Shown here: positions 16,741 to 25,392 of the stretch, in pieces
How positions within the stretch are numbered: position 1 is the first letter of the stretch
Layout of the letters: each line of letters begins with the position of its first letter
Assembly (NCBI GenBank): GCA_963829585.1
Contig: CAWHJD010000011.1
Coordinates: 1 to 64,000, forward strand
Length of the DNA: 64,000 bases
DNA from: Sva-07 sp963829585
GTDB taxonomy: Bacteria; Actinomycetota; Acidimicrobiia; Acidimicrobiales; Ilumatobacteraceae
Direction: 5' to 3'
Position numbers and translations under genes: made by a program
Notes under the pieces: model-generated
Database searches by the model: none
Seen by the model: the letters and a program-made list of their open reading frames with translations, nothing else
Told to the model about the DNA's origin: nothing

Positions 16741-17796
16741 GACGTCGGACGACGAATGCTCCTCCGGGGGCCGAACCGGTGCGTCGGGATCAGCCCCTTC
16801 GAATGCACGGTGCACGAGTTCCTCCTCCTCCTCGCTTCGATCGACCTTCAGCGAGATGCCGATCGCAGCGGTCAGAACGATCGCGATCACCGCCAGCGAC
16901 ACGGCGGTCGGGATGTGGTACCACTCGGCGATCAGCATCTTCATGCCGACGAAGGCCAAGATGATGGCGAGGCCCTCTTGGAGATAGCTGAACCGGGCGT
17001 GCATGTCGGCGAGCAGGAAGTACAGCGCGCGAAGGCCGAGGATCGCGAAGGCATTCGACGAGAACACGATGAACTGCTCGTGGCTGATCGCGAGAACGGC
17101 AGGAACGGAGTCGACCGCGAACACGACGTCGGTCGCTTCGATCAACACCAGCACGGCGAAGAGCGGTGTCGCCAGCCGCTTGCCGTTCTGCTTCGTGAAG
17201 AGCTTCTGGCCGTCGTACGTGTCGGTGGACGGCACGATCCGCTTCACCAACTTCAAGAACCGTGACTCTCCCGGGTCGATGCTGCTCTCCTTGCCGAACA
17301 CCAGCTTCGCCGCCGTGTACAGCAGGAACGCTCCGAACAGGTAGAGAACCCAATCGAACTTCTCGATCAACGCCACCCCGGCGAAGATGAAGATCGCCCT
17401 CAGCCCGAGCGCACCGAAGATGCCCCAGAACAGCACCCGATGCTGGTATTTCCTGGGCACCACGAAGTAGCCCATGATCAGCGCCCACACGAAGACGTTG
17501 TCGACGCTGAGCGACTTCTCGATCAGGTACCCGGAGATGTACTCACCGCTGGCCTGCGCGCCGAACCACCACCAGATCACGCCGGTGAACGCCACGCCGC
17601 ACGACACCCACACCGCCGACTCGATCGCTGCTTCCCTCGTGCTGGCCACGTGCGCCTCGCGATGGAAGACCAACAGGTCCACCAGCAGCATCGCCACGAT
17701 CAGCGCGAGCAGCACGCCCCACTGCCACAGGTGCACGTCGAGATCGACGAAGTTCCCGTCGCCACTTGCGGCAGAGAGGATCGACGTGGGCGACAA
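16738..17796 (-). CDS. TerC-family integral membrane protein
   Basis: A 352-residue protein with about nine membrane helices. Diagnostic TerC segments are EKSLSVDNVFVWALIMGYF and ATPLFAVLVLIEATDVVFAV, both with the conserved acidic DN and E..D residues, followed by DSVPAVLAISHEQFIVFSSN. The C-terminus is acidic and cytosolic (SEEEEELVHRAFEGADP). TerC/Alx proteins are linked to manganese export and tellurite resistance. The start is TTG 17796; no later Met fits before the first helix. No yybP-ykoY manganese riboswitch is possible because only 14 bases separate it from ppdK. Confidence 0.93.
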   Translation of the reverse strand: MSPTSILSAASGDGNFVDLDVHLWQWGVLLALIVAMLLVDLLVFHREAHVASTREAAIESAVWVSCGVAFTGVIWWWFGAQASGEYISGYLIEKSLSVDNVFVWALIMGYFVVPRKYQHRVLFWGIFGALGLRAIFIFAGVALIEKFDWVLYLFGAFLLYTAAKLVFGKESSIDPGESRFLKLVKRIVPSTDTYDGQKLFTKQNGKRLATPLFAVLVLIEATDVVFAVDSVPAVLAISHEQFIVFSSNAFAILGLRALYFLLADMHARFSYLQEGLAIILAFVGMKMLIAEWYHIPTAVSLAVIAIVLTAAIGISLKVDRSEEEEELVHRAFEGADPDAPVRPPEEHSSSDV

Positions 17797-17810
17797 GATG
17801 GCGACGCCGA

Positions 17811-20453
17811 TCAGTTACCGGCGGCGATGATCGCCTGGGCGGCCGAGAGCCGAGCGATCGGCACCCGGAACGGCGAGCACGACACGTAGTCGAGACCGGC
17901 GTTGTAGAACAGGTCGATCGAGGCCGGATCGCCGCCGTGCTCGCCACAGACACCGAGCTTGAGGCCCGGCTTCGTCGCACGGCCACGCTCGGCTCCCAGC
18001 CGGACGAGTTCGCCGACTCCCGACTTGTCGATCGTGTCGAACGGGTTGGCCTTCAAGAGCCCCTGCTCGAGGTACTGCGGCATCATCCGGCTCTCGACGT
18101 CGTCGCGGCTGAAGCCGAACGTCAGCTGTGTGAGGTCGTTGGTGCCGAAGCTGAAGAAGTCCGACACCTCGGCGATCTCGTCGGCGCGGATGGCCGCACG
18201 CGGCGTCTCGATCATCGTGCCGATCGTGATGGTCGGCTTGCGCTTCATACCCGACAGCGCCGCGTCGATCTCGGCCTGTACCCAGCTGCGGGCGAGCGCC
18301 ATCTCCTCTTTCGTGACCGTCAGCGGGATCATGATCTCGACGATCGGCTTCAGACCGAGGTCACGCAGTTTCGCAGCGGCCGACAAGAGGGCGCGCACCT
18401 GCATCGCGTACAGGCCCGGCTTGATCACACCGAGTCGCACGCCGCGGGTGCCGATCATCGGGTTGTGCTCGGCCCAACTCTCCGCGGCATGCAGCAGCTC
18501 CTGCTCCTTCTTGGTGAGCCCCTTGCGCGCTTCCTTCACCCGGAGTTCCTCCACCGACGGCAGGAACTCGTGGAGCGGCGGGTCGAGCAGACGCACCGTC
18601 ACCGGCAAGCCGTCCATCGCCTCGAGAATCTCCATGAAGTCGGCTTCCTGGACGGCGCGCAGCTTCTCGAGGGCACGCTCCTCCTGGGCCGGTGTCGACG
18701 CGAGGATCATCTCGCGCACCACCGGGAGGCGGTCCGGAGCCAGGAACATGTGCTCGGTGCGGCAGAGCCCGATGCCCTCCGCTCCCAGCTCACGTGCATT
18801 CTTCGCGTCCTCGCCGGTGTCGGCGTTGGCCCGCACCCCGAGCTTGCCGTTGCGGACCACATCGGCCCACTTCAGGATCGTGTCGAACTCGGGCGGCGGC
18901 TCTGCGGCACGCAGTTCCATCGCCCCCAGCACGACCTCGCCAGTGGTGCCGTCGAGGGAGATGACATCGCCCTTGTGGACCTCGATGTCGCGAACGGTGA
19001 ACTTGTCACCCTTGATCTTGATCTCCTCGGCGCCCACGATGGCCGGTGTTCCCCAACCTCGTGCGACCACGGCGGCGTGGCTCACGAGACCGCCGCGGGC
19101 GGTCAGGATGCCCTGCGAGGCCATCATGCCGTGCACGTCCTCCGGGCTGGTCTCGTTGCGAACGAGGATGACCCGCTCACCGCGCTCGTGGGCCGCAGCG
19201 GCCTCGTCGGCGGTGAAGTAGACGGATCCGACTGCAGCGCCGGGTGATGCGCCGAGACCCTTGGCGAGCACCTTGCCCTTCGTCGCGAACTGCGGATGCA
19301 GCACTGCGTCGAGATGATCGGCGGACACGCGCATCAGCGCCGTTTCGCGACTGATCTTCCACCGGTTCGAACCCGAGCCGGTTCCCTTCGTCATGTCGAC
19401 GGCCATCCGCAACGCGGCGGCACCCGTGCGCTTGCCGACACGGGTCTGGAGCATCCAGAGCGTGCCCTGCTCGATGGTGAACTCCGTGTCGCACATGTCG
19501 GTGTAGTGCCGCTCGAGCCGCCGGAAGATCTCCATCAGATCGCCGTGGATCACCGGGAAGTGCTTCTTCATGTGGTCGAGGTCTTCGGTGTTGCGAATGC
19601 CCGCCACCACGTCCTCGCCCTGGGCGTTGATCAGGAAGTCGCCGTACGGCTTGTTCTCCCCGGTCGCCGCGTTGCGGGTGAAGCCGACGCCCGTGCCCGA
19701 GTTGTCGTCGCGGTTGCCGAACACCATGGTCTGCACGTTCACGGCAGTACCCAGTTCGTGATCGATCTTCTCGCGGACGCGGTACGCGATGGCACGCGCT
19801 CCGTTCCAGCTCTTGAACACCGCCTCGACGGCACCATCGAGTTGTTCACGCGGCTTCTGCGGGAACGGTGAACCGGTGGCCTTCAACACGATGGCCTTGT
19901 AGTCCTCGCACAGCTCGCGCAGGGCCTCAGCCGAGATCTCGTTGTCGAACTTGACGCCGGCCTTCTCCTTGGCGGCTTCGAGGGCGTGGTCGAACGGTTC
20001 CCCGTCGACACCGAGCACGATGCGGCCGTACATGGCGATGAAACGACGGTACGAGTCGTAGGCGAAGCGGTCGTCGCTCGTGACGTGGGCAAGGCCCAGC
20101 ACGCTCAGGTCGTTCAGACCGAGGTTGAGGACGGTGTCCATCATGCCCGGCATCGAGAACTTGGCTCCCGAGCGCACGCTGACGAGCAACGGATCGAACG
20201 GATCACCCAGCTTGCGGCCCATCGCCTTCTCGAGCTTGAAGACGTGCTTGGCGATCTCCTCGGCGAGCCCCTCGGGCCAGCCGCCGTGCATGTAGTCACG
20301 GCAGGCATCGGTCGAGATCGTGAATCCCGGCGGCACCGGAAGCTTCAACACGCTCGTCATCTCGGCGAGGTTCGCCCCCTTTCCACCAAGCAGGTCCTTG
20401 TACTCCATCGGAGGGCGGCGGTGCTTGTGATCGAAGGCGTAGACGTATGGCAC
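17811..20453 (-). CDS. ppdK: Pyruvate, phosphate dikinase
   Basis: Interconverts pyruvate, ATP and Pi with phosphoenolpyruvate, AMP and PPi. The protein (about 880 residues) has all three parts. The ATP-grasp domain has LLGGKGANLAEMTSVLKLPV and PPGFTIST. The swivelling phosphohistidine domain has TARGGLVSHAAVVARGWGTP with the catalytic His. The TIM-barrel domain has GLCRTEHMF, TIGTMIETPRAAI and the catalytic Cys in LGVCGEHGGDP. GTG 20453 is taken because PYVYAF starts just after it, as in other PPDKs; a longer frame to 20540 would overlap the divergent protease gene. It heads the ppdK-terC-dnaG-rpoD run. Confidence 0.95.
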   Translation of the reverse strand: MPYVYAFDHKHRRPPMEYKDLLGGKGANLAEMTSVLKLPVPPGFTISTDACRDYMHGGWPEGLAEEIAKHVFKLEKAMGRKLGDPFDPLLVSVRSGAKFSMPGMMDTVLNLGLNDLSVLGLAHVTSDDRFAYDSYRRFIAMYGRIVLGVDGEPFDHALEAAKEKAGVKFDNEISAEALRELCEDYKAIVLKATGSPFPQKPREQLDGAVEAVFKSWNGARAIAYRVREKIDHELGTAVNVQTMVFGNRDDNSGTGVGFTRNAATGENKPYGDFLINAQGEDVVAGIRNTEDLDHMKKHFPVIHGDLMEIFRRLERHYTDMCDTEFTIEQGTLWMLQTRVGKRTGAAALRMAVDMTKGTGSGSNRWKISRETALMRVSADHLDAVLHPQFATKGKVLAKGLGASPGAAVGSVYFTADEAAAAHERGERVILVRNETSPEDVHGMMASQGILTARGGLVSHAAVVARGWGTPAIVGAEEIKIKGDKFTVRDIEVHKGDVISLDGTTGEVVLGAMELRAAEPPPEFDTILKWADVVRNGKLGVRANADTGEDAKNARELGAEGIGLCRTEHMFLAPDRLPVVREMILASTPAQEERALEKLRAVQEADFMEILEAMDGLPVTVRLLDPPLHEFLPSVEELRVKEARKGLTKKEQELLHAAESWAEHNPMIGTRGVRLGVIKPGLYAMQVRALLSAAAKLRDLGLKPIVEIMIPLTVTKEEMALARSWVQAEIDAALSGMKRKPTITIGTMIETPRAAIRADEIAEVSDFFSFGTNDLTQLTFGFSRDDVESRMMPQYLEQGLLKANPFDTIDKSGVGELVRLGAERGRATKPGLKLGVCGEHGGDPASIDLFYNAGLDYVSCSPFRVPIARLSAAQAIIAAGN

Positions 20454-20461
20454 GGTGGTCG

Positions 20462-20467
20462 AGTCTA
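20462..20467 (-). promoter_or_regulatory. -10 box, ppdK
   Basis: TAGACT on the minus strand, 8 nt before the chosen GTG, with no Shine-Dalgarno sequence. It supports a leaderless transcript and that start. Confidence 0.4.
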
Positions 20468-20525
20468 GGCAGCCAACCGCCGACCGATCGTGGGCTCGTG
20501 TCGTCACGGCCCGACAAATCGGTCG

Positions 20526-20531
20526 TAGCCT
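20526..20531 (+). promoter_or_regulatory. -10 box, M50 peptidase gene
   Basis: TAGCCT ends 8 nt before ATG 20540, facing away from the ppdK promoter about 60 bases off. Confidence 0.35.
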
Positions 20532-20539
20532 CGACAGCA

Positions 20540-21662
20540 ATGTTCCGGTTGTTCGGGTTCCCCGTCCATGTGCGACCCGGATTCGTCATGATGATGGTGC
20601 TCATCGTGGTGCTCTACGGCGACGCATACGGTCTCTGGCTCGCCGGTGCACTCGCCGGGTTCACACTGCTGCACGAACTGGGCCATGCCCTCGCCGCACG
20701 GCGGGCCGGCGCACGCGCCGAGATCTCGCTCAACTTCCTCGCCGGCTACGCCTCGTACGTTCCGACACGGCCCATCTCGCGACTCGAACACATCGGCATC
20801 TCCTTCGCCGGGCCCGGGATCCAGATCGTCACCAGCGTCGCGATCCTCTTCGCGATGGGCGCCGACGTGACGACACCGTCGTCGCTCGACGGCAACCCGG
20901 CGACCTGGGCGATCTTCTGGGCCGGACCGGTCATCGGGCTGTTCAACCTCGTGCCGATCCTGCCGCTCGACGGCGGGCAACATCGTCACGACCGCTCTCG
21001 ACCGGGTCATTCCGGGTCGGGCCCAGCGCATCATGCTGTGGATCTCGCTCGGGCTCACGCTCGCGTTCTGCGTCGTGGCGTTCACCAACGAGCGGTACCG
21101 GGGCTTCGTCGTCGTCGTCGGCTTCATCCTCGTGCACCAGCTCCAGATGCTCGGTTCGACGAAGGAACCGATCTCACCGTGGCATGCCGCCGACGACGCC
21201 CTGCGCGCCGGCAAACCGCAGAAGGCCCGCCGGATCCTCGTGAACGCGCTGAGCCATCACCGTCCCGAGGAGCCCCCACCACCCGTCACGCTGCCCACCG
21301 CAGAAGTCGCCGCGTTGATCGACCTGCTGCCCGAACCGTTCCCCTTCGGTGATCCGTGGAACGAGTACGTGCTCGCCAACCAACTGATGCGTCTGGGCCG
21401 TTTCGAGGACGCCGCTCACTACGCGGCCGAGGGCTACGCCCGTCATCCGCACACCCTCGCCGCGGCAACGGTCGCCCGCGCCGCTGCCGCATTGGGCGAT
21501 CAGACGGTCGCCATCGGCTGGCTTCGAACGGCCGCCGACGCCGGCACGTCGCCGGCCGGACTCGCGTCGATCATCGACGGATCACCCGAGCTGATCGGTA
21601 TCCGCCAGAATCCCGACGTCATGGCGATCCGCCGCACCCTCTCCCCCGCCCCCGCCGCCTGA
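20540..21662 (+). pseudogene. M50 family site-2-type metalloprotease, frameshifted
   Basis: The first frame (20540 to about 20975) encodes hydrophobic helices, the zinc motif HELGH in LLHELGHALAARRAG, and NLVPILPLDGG, the second metal-ligand motif of site-2 proteases. At GGG 20975-20977 the frame shifts. Deleting one G restores LPLDGGNIVTTALDRVIPGR and joins the next frame, which adds more membrane helices and a soluble, TPR-like C-terminal part (WNEYVLANQLMRLGRFEDAA) ending at 21662. The repaired protein is about 373 residues, an intramembrane protease or relative. Sequence error is as likely as real inactivation. It is divergent from ppdK. Confidence 0.8.
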
Positions 21663-21684
21663 CCCGTCCGATCCCCGGCCACCT

Positions 21685-21735
21685 CCGAAATTCTCCTCCA
21701 GGTGCGCGCTCAGCGCGCACTCAGGGGCATTTTTC
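21685..21735. repeat. Palindromic repeat element, degenerate copy
   Basis: It starts CCGAAATTCTCCT and has the inner palindrome GTGCGCGCT-C-AGCGCGCAC (21702-21720), as in the fuller copy at 59953-60005. The right arm has decayed to TCAGGGGCATTTTTC. It lies between two convergent genes and could act as a bidirectional terminator. Confidence 0.7.
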
Positions 21736-22438
21736 AGGGTGTGGGGTCTTGTGTGGGGTCGGGTGTGGCGAGATGAGGGGGCAGACGACCGATGTCGTGG
21801 CCGCGTTTGACGTAGGCAAGCGCCAGGTCGCCGTGCGGTGAGACGCTGGTGATCGTGCCGACCTCAGCACCGGCGGCATCGACGAGAGGATCACCGACCC
21901 GCACGCCATCGCCGGCTTCCACGATCCGCAGCGAGCGCGGCGCGTCGGCGCCGCGGGAGTCCATCCGCTCGACCAGCTCCTGGCCGGGATAGCAGCCCTT
22001 CGTGAAGCTCACCGCCAGCGGCACGACACCCGTGACGGCAGGAATGGTCTCGCCCGGCTCGATCTCGACGCCCATCCGCGGCCAACCAGCGTGCACGCGG
22101 GCCGCCTCGTGGTCTGCCGATGGCTCGCTCGACGCCGCCGGCACCACGGAGACGTCGGCCTCGACGCGGATCTTGAACCTGTTCAACCGGGCTGCGAGGG
22201 CGTCGCCGAATCCGGCGTCGATGTCGAAGTCGAAACGATCGTCGCCGGTACGAACCACTCGTGCCAGCGAATCGACCTTCCCCGTCGGCTCCAACACCAA
22301 CGTCCATCGCGACTCGCCGACAGGCAGATCGCGGATGTCCTGGGCGATCTGCGAGTGCAGGTACGACAACGCGTCCGGCCCCTCGACGATCACATGGTCG
22401 CGGGCGTCGGTGTCGATGGCGGCGGGATCCGGGGTCAC
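21734..22438 (-). CDS. YgfZ/GcvT-domain folate-binding protein
   Basis: A 234-residue protein of the YgfZ family, folate-dependent proteins that help iron-sulfur cluster enzymes mature. The diagnostic motif is SFTKGCYPGQELVERMDSRG, with the conserved cysteine, and the N-terminus reads VIVEGPDALSYLHSQIAQD. The C-terminal beta-barrel domain (VGDPLVDAAGAEVGTITSVS) is present. GTG 22438 is chosen because the family fold starts within a few residues. The gene is divergent from a small membrane protein and convergent with the broken protease gene. Confidence 0.87.
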   Translation of the reverse strand: MTPDPAAIDTDARDHVIVEGPDALSYLHSQIAQDIRDLPVGESRWTLVLEPTGKVDSLARVVRTGDDRFDFDIDAGFGDALAARLNRFKIRVEADVSVVPAASSEPSADHEAARVHAGWPRMGVEIEPGETIPAVTGVVPLAVSFTKGCYPGQELVERMDSRGADAPRSLRIVEAGDGVRVGDPLVDAAGAEVGTITSVSPHGDLALAYVKRGHDIGRLPPHLATPDPTQDPTP

Positions 22439-22471
22439 GTCTCCAGTCTGCCGTGGCACACTTCCATCGTC

Positions 22472-23020
22472 ATGTCGCAGCCACGAGATCTCGCCCAACG
22501 CGCCGTCGACTCATTCCTCACGCTGGTACGTCGAGGCACCCGGTTGGCGGCCGGAACGCTGGCCGTCGTCATGGTCACCTGTGTCGGCGGTCTCCTCCTC
22601 GGCGTCGTGGCACTGTCGGACGGCATGCGAACCGCCTGGATCGTGCTCGGCGGGATCGCCGCCGCCGTGGCGATCGGCTGCGTGCTGCTCGCCATGTTCC
22701 GACTCTGGGCGATCTCCACCCTGAGCGTGGCGCTGGTCAACGACATCCAGGCACTCATCTCGAGTGACCCCGGCGCCGAACGAGTCGTGATCGAGACAGT
22801 CGAATCGAGCGACGGGGTACAGGATCAGAGTGCGGTGGTCATGTCGCGCCAGTTCTTCGCGATGAGCGACTCGGTCGGTGGGCGCGCGGGTCAGTTCGTG
22901 GCGCTGTCGGTCGCCCTGAAATCGGTGACCTCGTTCCCGCTCCTGATCCTGCTCGCCACCGCCATCACCTTCGGATTCGCGGGCCTGAGCGTGCTCTTCC
23001 TGCTCGGCCTGATCTTCTGA
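22472..23020 (+). CDS. Hypothetical membrane protein
   Basis: A 182-residue protein with three hydrophobic helices: two adjacent ones (AAGTLAVVMVTCVGGLLLGV and TAWIVLGGIAAAVAIGCVLL) near residues 26-75, and a C-terminal one (SFPLLILLATAITFGFAGLS). A soluble section of about 80 residues lies between. The N-terminus is basic. No family is recognised. It is divergent from the ygfZ-like gene and convergent with trpE; CACACT 9 nt upstream of the ATG is a possible -10 box. Confidence 0.75.
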   Translation: MSQPRDLAQRAVDSFLTLVRRGTRLAAGTLAVVMVTCVGGLLLGVVALSDGMRTAWIVLGGIAAAVAIGCVLLAMFRLWAISTLSVALVNDIQALISSDPGAERVVIETVESSDGVQDQSAVVMSRQFFAMSDSVGGRAGQFVALSVALKSVTSFPLLILLATAITFGFAGLSVLFLLGLIF

Positions 23021-23083
23021 TCTCGGGCCTCATCGCTACAGAACGTCACGTTTGACCCGGCACCGTGTGACGGGCGGGGTGGC

Positions 23084-24610
23084 TCAGGCGGGGGTGTCGG
23101 CGGCGCGGCGGGCGGCCGTCATCCGGCGGGCGGCGGGGATGGCGGCGAGGAGGGCAGCGGCCTTGTTGCGGCACTCGAGATCCTCGTCGTCGGGAACCGA
23201 GTCGGCCACGATCCCGGCGCCGGCCTGCAGGCTCGCCGTGCGACCGTCACCCGTGACGAACATCGTGCGGATGGCGATCGCCGTGTCGAGATTGCCCGAC
23301 CAGTCGACGTAGCCGACGACCCCCGCGTAGGGGCCACGCTTGACGGGCTCCAGCGAATCGATGATCTCCATCGCCCGGACCTTCGGTGCACCCGACACCG
23401 TGCCCGCCGGGAGGGTCGCGCGCAGCACGTCGATCGGACCGAGTCCGTCACGCAGCCGGCCCGACACCTGCGACGTCAGGTGCATCACGTGGCTGTAGCG
23501 CTCGAGCGTCATGAGTTCGTCGACGTGCACCGACCCGAACTCGGCGACCCGACCGACGTCGTTGCGCGCCAGATCGACGAGCATCACGTGCTCGGCGCGC
23601 TCCTTGGGATGCTCGATCAGCTCGGCAGCCATGAGTCGATCGTGTTCGTCGGTACGGCCACGGCGGCGGGTCCCGGCGATCGGGCGCGACACGACGGTGC
23701 GCCCCAGCAGCTGCACCATCGGTTCGGGAGACGACCCCACGATGGTCAACTCCGGATGCCGCACGAAGTACATGTACGGCGACGGATTGACCTGGCGCAA
23801 CACCCGGTAGACGTCGAAGGGATCCGCCTCCAGCTCGAGGTCGTACCGCTGGGCCAGCACCACCTGGAAGATGTCGCCGGCGACGATGTGATCCTTGGCG
23901 ACGTCGACGGCGCGCTGGTAGAGCCCACCTGGCATCGACGAGTGGAGTTCGGGCAGCTCGTCGTCGGCAGACGGCGGCTCGACGGGTGTGTAGGGAAGGG
24001 GTGAGGCCAGATCGCTCACGGCCTGGAGCACGCGCTCGAGTGCAGCGTCGTAGGCGGCATCGAGCCCGTCGGCGTCGAGCCCGAGCGTCGGCACGCTCTC
24101 GATCAGGTAGACACGCTGGCGCCAGTGGTCGAACGCTGCCAGCGAGCCGATCACCGACATCACCGCGTCCGGGTACCCGCGATCGTCGATCGGCGTGTTC
24201 GGGAGGTGCTCCACCTCGCGGATCACGTCGTAACCGAGGAAACCCATGATGCCGCCGTGCAACGGTGGCAGGTCGGGGAACGACGGACTGGTGTAGCTCG
24301 CCAACATCGCCTCGAGCGCGGCGAGCATGCCCTGATCGGTCGGGATGCCCTCGGGCAGCGGACCGTCGAGTTCGACGACACCGTCGCGCAGCAGCAGTGT
24401 CGCGGACGGATTCCGTCCGACGAACGAGAAGCGCGCCCACCGCTCGGCACCCTCGACCGATTCGAGCAGGAACCCGGGCCCGTCGCCGACGAGCTTCACA
24501 TAGGCGGCGACCGGTGTCTCGAGGTCGGCGAGCAGTTCGGTCCACACCGGCACGATCGTGTGCTCGGCAGCGTAGGCATGGAATTCGGCGCGGGAAGGTC
24601 GGATCCTCAT
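23084..24610 (-). CDS. trpE: Anthranilate synthase component I
   Basis: Converts chorismate and ammonia/glutamine to anthranilate in tryptophan synthesis. The 508-residue protein has the N-terminal anthranilate synthase domain, including an intact LLESVEGAERWARFSFVGRN tryptophan-binding region. The chorismate-binding domain has VVLAQRYDLELEADPFDVYR, SPSPYMYF-like NPSPYMYFVRHPELTIVGSS, PIAGTRRRGRTDEHD, LVDLARNDVGRVAEFGSV and TLPAGTVSGAPKVRAMEIID. ATG 24610 lies 11 bases after the hisI stop, so hisI and trpE form a mixed His/Trp unit. No trpG or other trp gene is nearby, and no leader peptide is visible. Confidence 0.95.
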   Translation of the reverse strand: MRIRPSRAEFHAYAAEHTIVPVWTELLADLETPVAAYVKLVGDGPGFLLESVEGAERWARFSFVGRNPSATLLLRDGVVELDGPLPEGIPTDQGMLAALEAMLASYTSPSFPDLPPLHGGIMGFLGYDVIREVEHLPNTPIDDRGYPDAVMSVIGSLAAFDHWRQRVYLIESVPTLGLDADGLDAAYDAALERVLQAVSDLASPLPYTPVEPPSADDELPELHSSMPGGLYQRAVDVAKDHIVAGDIFQVVLAQRYDLELEADPFDVYRVLRQVNPSPYMYFVRHPELTIVGSSPEPMVQLLGRTVVSRPIAGTRRRGRTDEHDRLMAAELIEHPKERAEHVMLVDLARNDVGRVAEFGSVHVDELMTLERYSHVMHLTSQVSGRLRDGLGPIDVLRATLPAGTVSGAPKVRAMEIIDSLEPVKRGPYAGVVGYVDWSGNLDTAIAIRTMFVTGDGRTASLQAGAGIVADSVPDDEDLECRNKAAALLAAIPAARRMTAARRAADTPA

Positions 24611-24621
24611 GAGCCGCTGTC

Positions 24622-24975
24622 TCAGCCGAAGGCCCGGAAGAAGCAGGTCCTGGCGCCGGTGTGGCAGGCACCGGCACCCTCCTGCTCGACCTTGAACAGC
24701 AGGGCGTCGGCGTCGCAGTCGTAGTACGCCTCGCGTACGAACTGGCGGTCGCCGCTCGTGTCACCCTTGCGCCACAGTTCCTGACGGCTGCGTGACCAGT
24801 AGACCATGCGCCCCTCGGCGAGGGTCATCGCCAACGACTCGGCGTTCATCCACGCCAGCATGAGCACGTCGCCGGTTTCGACGTCCTGGGCGATGGCCGC
24901 GACGAGGCCGTTGTCGTCGTACTTCACACCGGCGAGCTGCTCCTCGGTGGCGGTGATCGTGGTCCCTTCGGGCAT
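24622..24975 (-). CDS. hisI: Phosphoribosyl-AMP cyclohydrolase
   Basis: Opens the adenine ring of PR-AMP, the third step of histidine synthesis. The 117-residue single-domain protein has MLAWMNAESLAMTLAEGRM, VYWSRSRQELWRKGDTSG, the metal site DCDADALLF, and the zinc cysteines in ACHTGARTCFF. It has no fused HisE domain. It is separate from the main his operon 3 kb away and precedes trpE by 11 bases. Confidence 0.95.
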   Translation of the reverse strand: MPEGTTITATEEQLAGVKYDDNGLVAAIAQDVETGDVLMLAWMNAESLAMTLAEGRMVYWSRSRQELWRKGDTSGDRQFVREAYYDCDADALLFKVEQEGAGACHTGARTCFFRAFG

Positions 24976-24981
24976 CCGGCC

Positions 24982-24987
24982 AGCCTA
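24982..24987 (-). promoter_or_regulatory. -10 box, hisI-trpE
   Basis: TAGGCT on the minus strand, 6 nt before the hisI ATG, with no Shine-Dalgarno sequence. It is a probable leaderless promoter for hisI-trpE. Confidence 0.45.
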
Positions 24988-25040
24988 CGGCGCAGGCGTC
25001 GACGGGAGCCCGATGCGTTCGGTCGCCGCGCGTGCTCGCG

Positions 25041-25367
25041 TCAGAGGTACAGACCTGTTGCGGCTTCGATGCGCTCGGCAGCGACGGCGTGAAGTTCCCG
25101 CTCGCGCAGCATCACGTAGTCCTCACCCTGCACCTCGACCTCGTAGCGGTCCTCCGGGCTGAACAGCACCTTGTCGCCGACTTCGCAGGAGCGCACGTTC
25201 TGACCCTGGGCCACCACCGTCGCCCAGATCAGACGCTTGGCGACCTGAGCGGTCGCCGGGATGACGATGCCGCCCGACGACTTGCGTTCGCCGGCCTTGT
25301 CCGAGATCCGCACGAGCACGCGGTCGTTGAGCATCTTGATGGGGAGCTTGTCGTCGGCGAGAGCCAT
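25041..25367 (-). CDS. groES: GroES/Cpn10 co-chaperonin, unpaired
   Basis: A 108-residue Cpn10-fold protein. It has the opening strand IKMLNDRVLVRISDKAGERK, the mobile loop SSGGIVIPATAQ with the hydrophobic tripeptide that docks into GroEL, then VGDKVLFSPEDRYEVEVQGE and DYVMLRERELHAV. It lacks the exact textbook GroES loop residues and carries a 15-residue C-terminal extension, so it may be a divergent second co-chaperonin. No groEL gene is adjacent; hisI lies downstream and a hydrolase is divergent. No CIRCE element is visible. Confidence 0.85.
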   Translation of the reverse strand: MALADDKLPIKMLNDRVLVRISDKAGERKSSGGIVIPATAQVAKRLIWATVVAQGQNVRSCEVGDKVLFSPEDRYEVEVQGEDYVMLRERELHAVAAERIEAATGLYL

Positions 25368-25374
25368 CGTCGGA

Positions 25375-25380
25375 AGGGTA
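25375..25380 (-). promoter_or_regulatory. -10 box, groES
   Basis: TACCCT on the minus strand, 7 nt before ATG 25367. Its TA base pairs are shared with the opposite-strand -10 box at 25379-25384. Confidence 0.5.
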
Positions 25381-25384
25381 CCGT
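25379..25384 (+). promoter_or_regulatory. -10 box, alpha/beta hydrolase gene
   Basis: TACCGT, 8 nt before GTG 25393, interlocked with the groES -10 box through a central GGTACC. Confidence 0.45.
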
Positions 25385-25392
25385 CGGCGACC

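Noticed and set aside
17797..17810. Manganese riboswitch before terC
   Set aside because: The gap to ppdK is only 14 bases.
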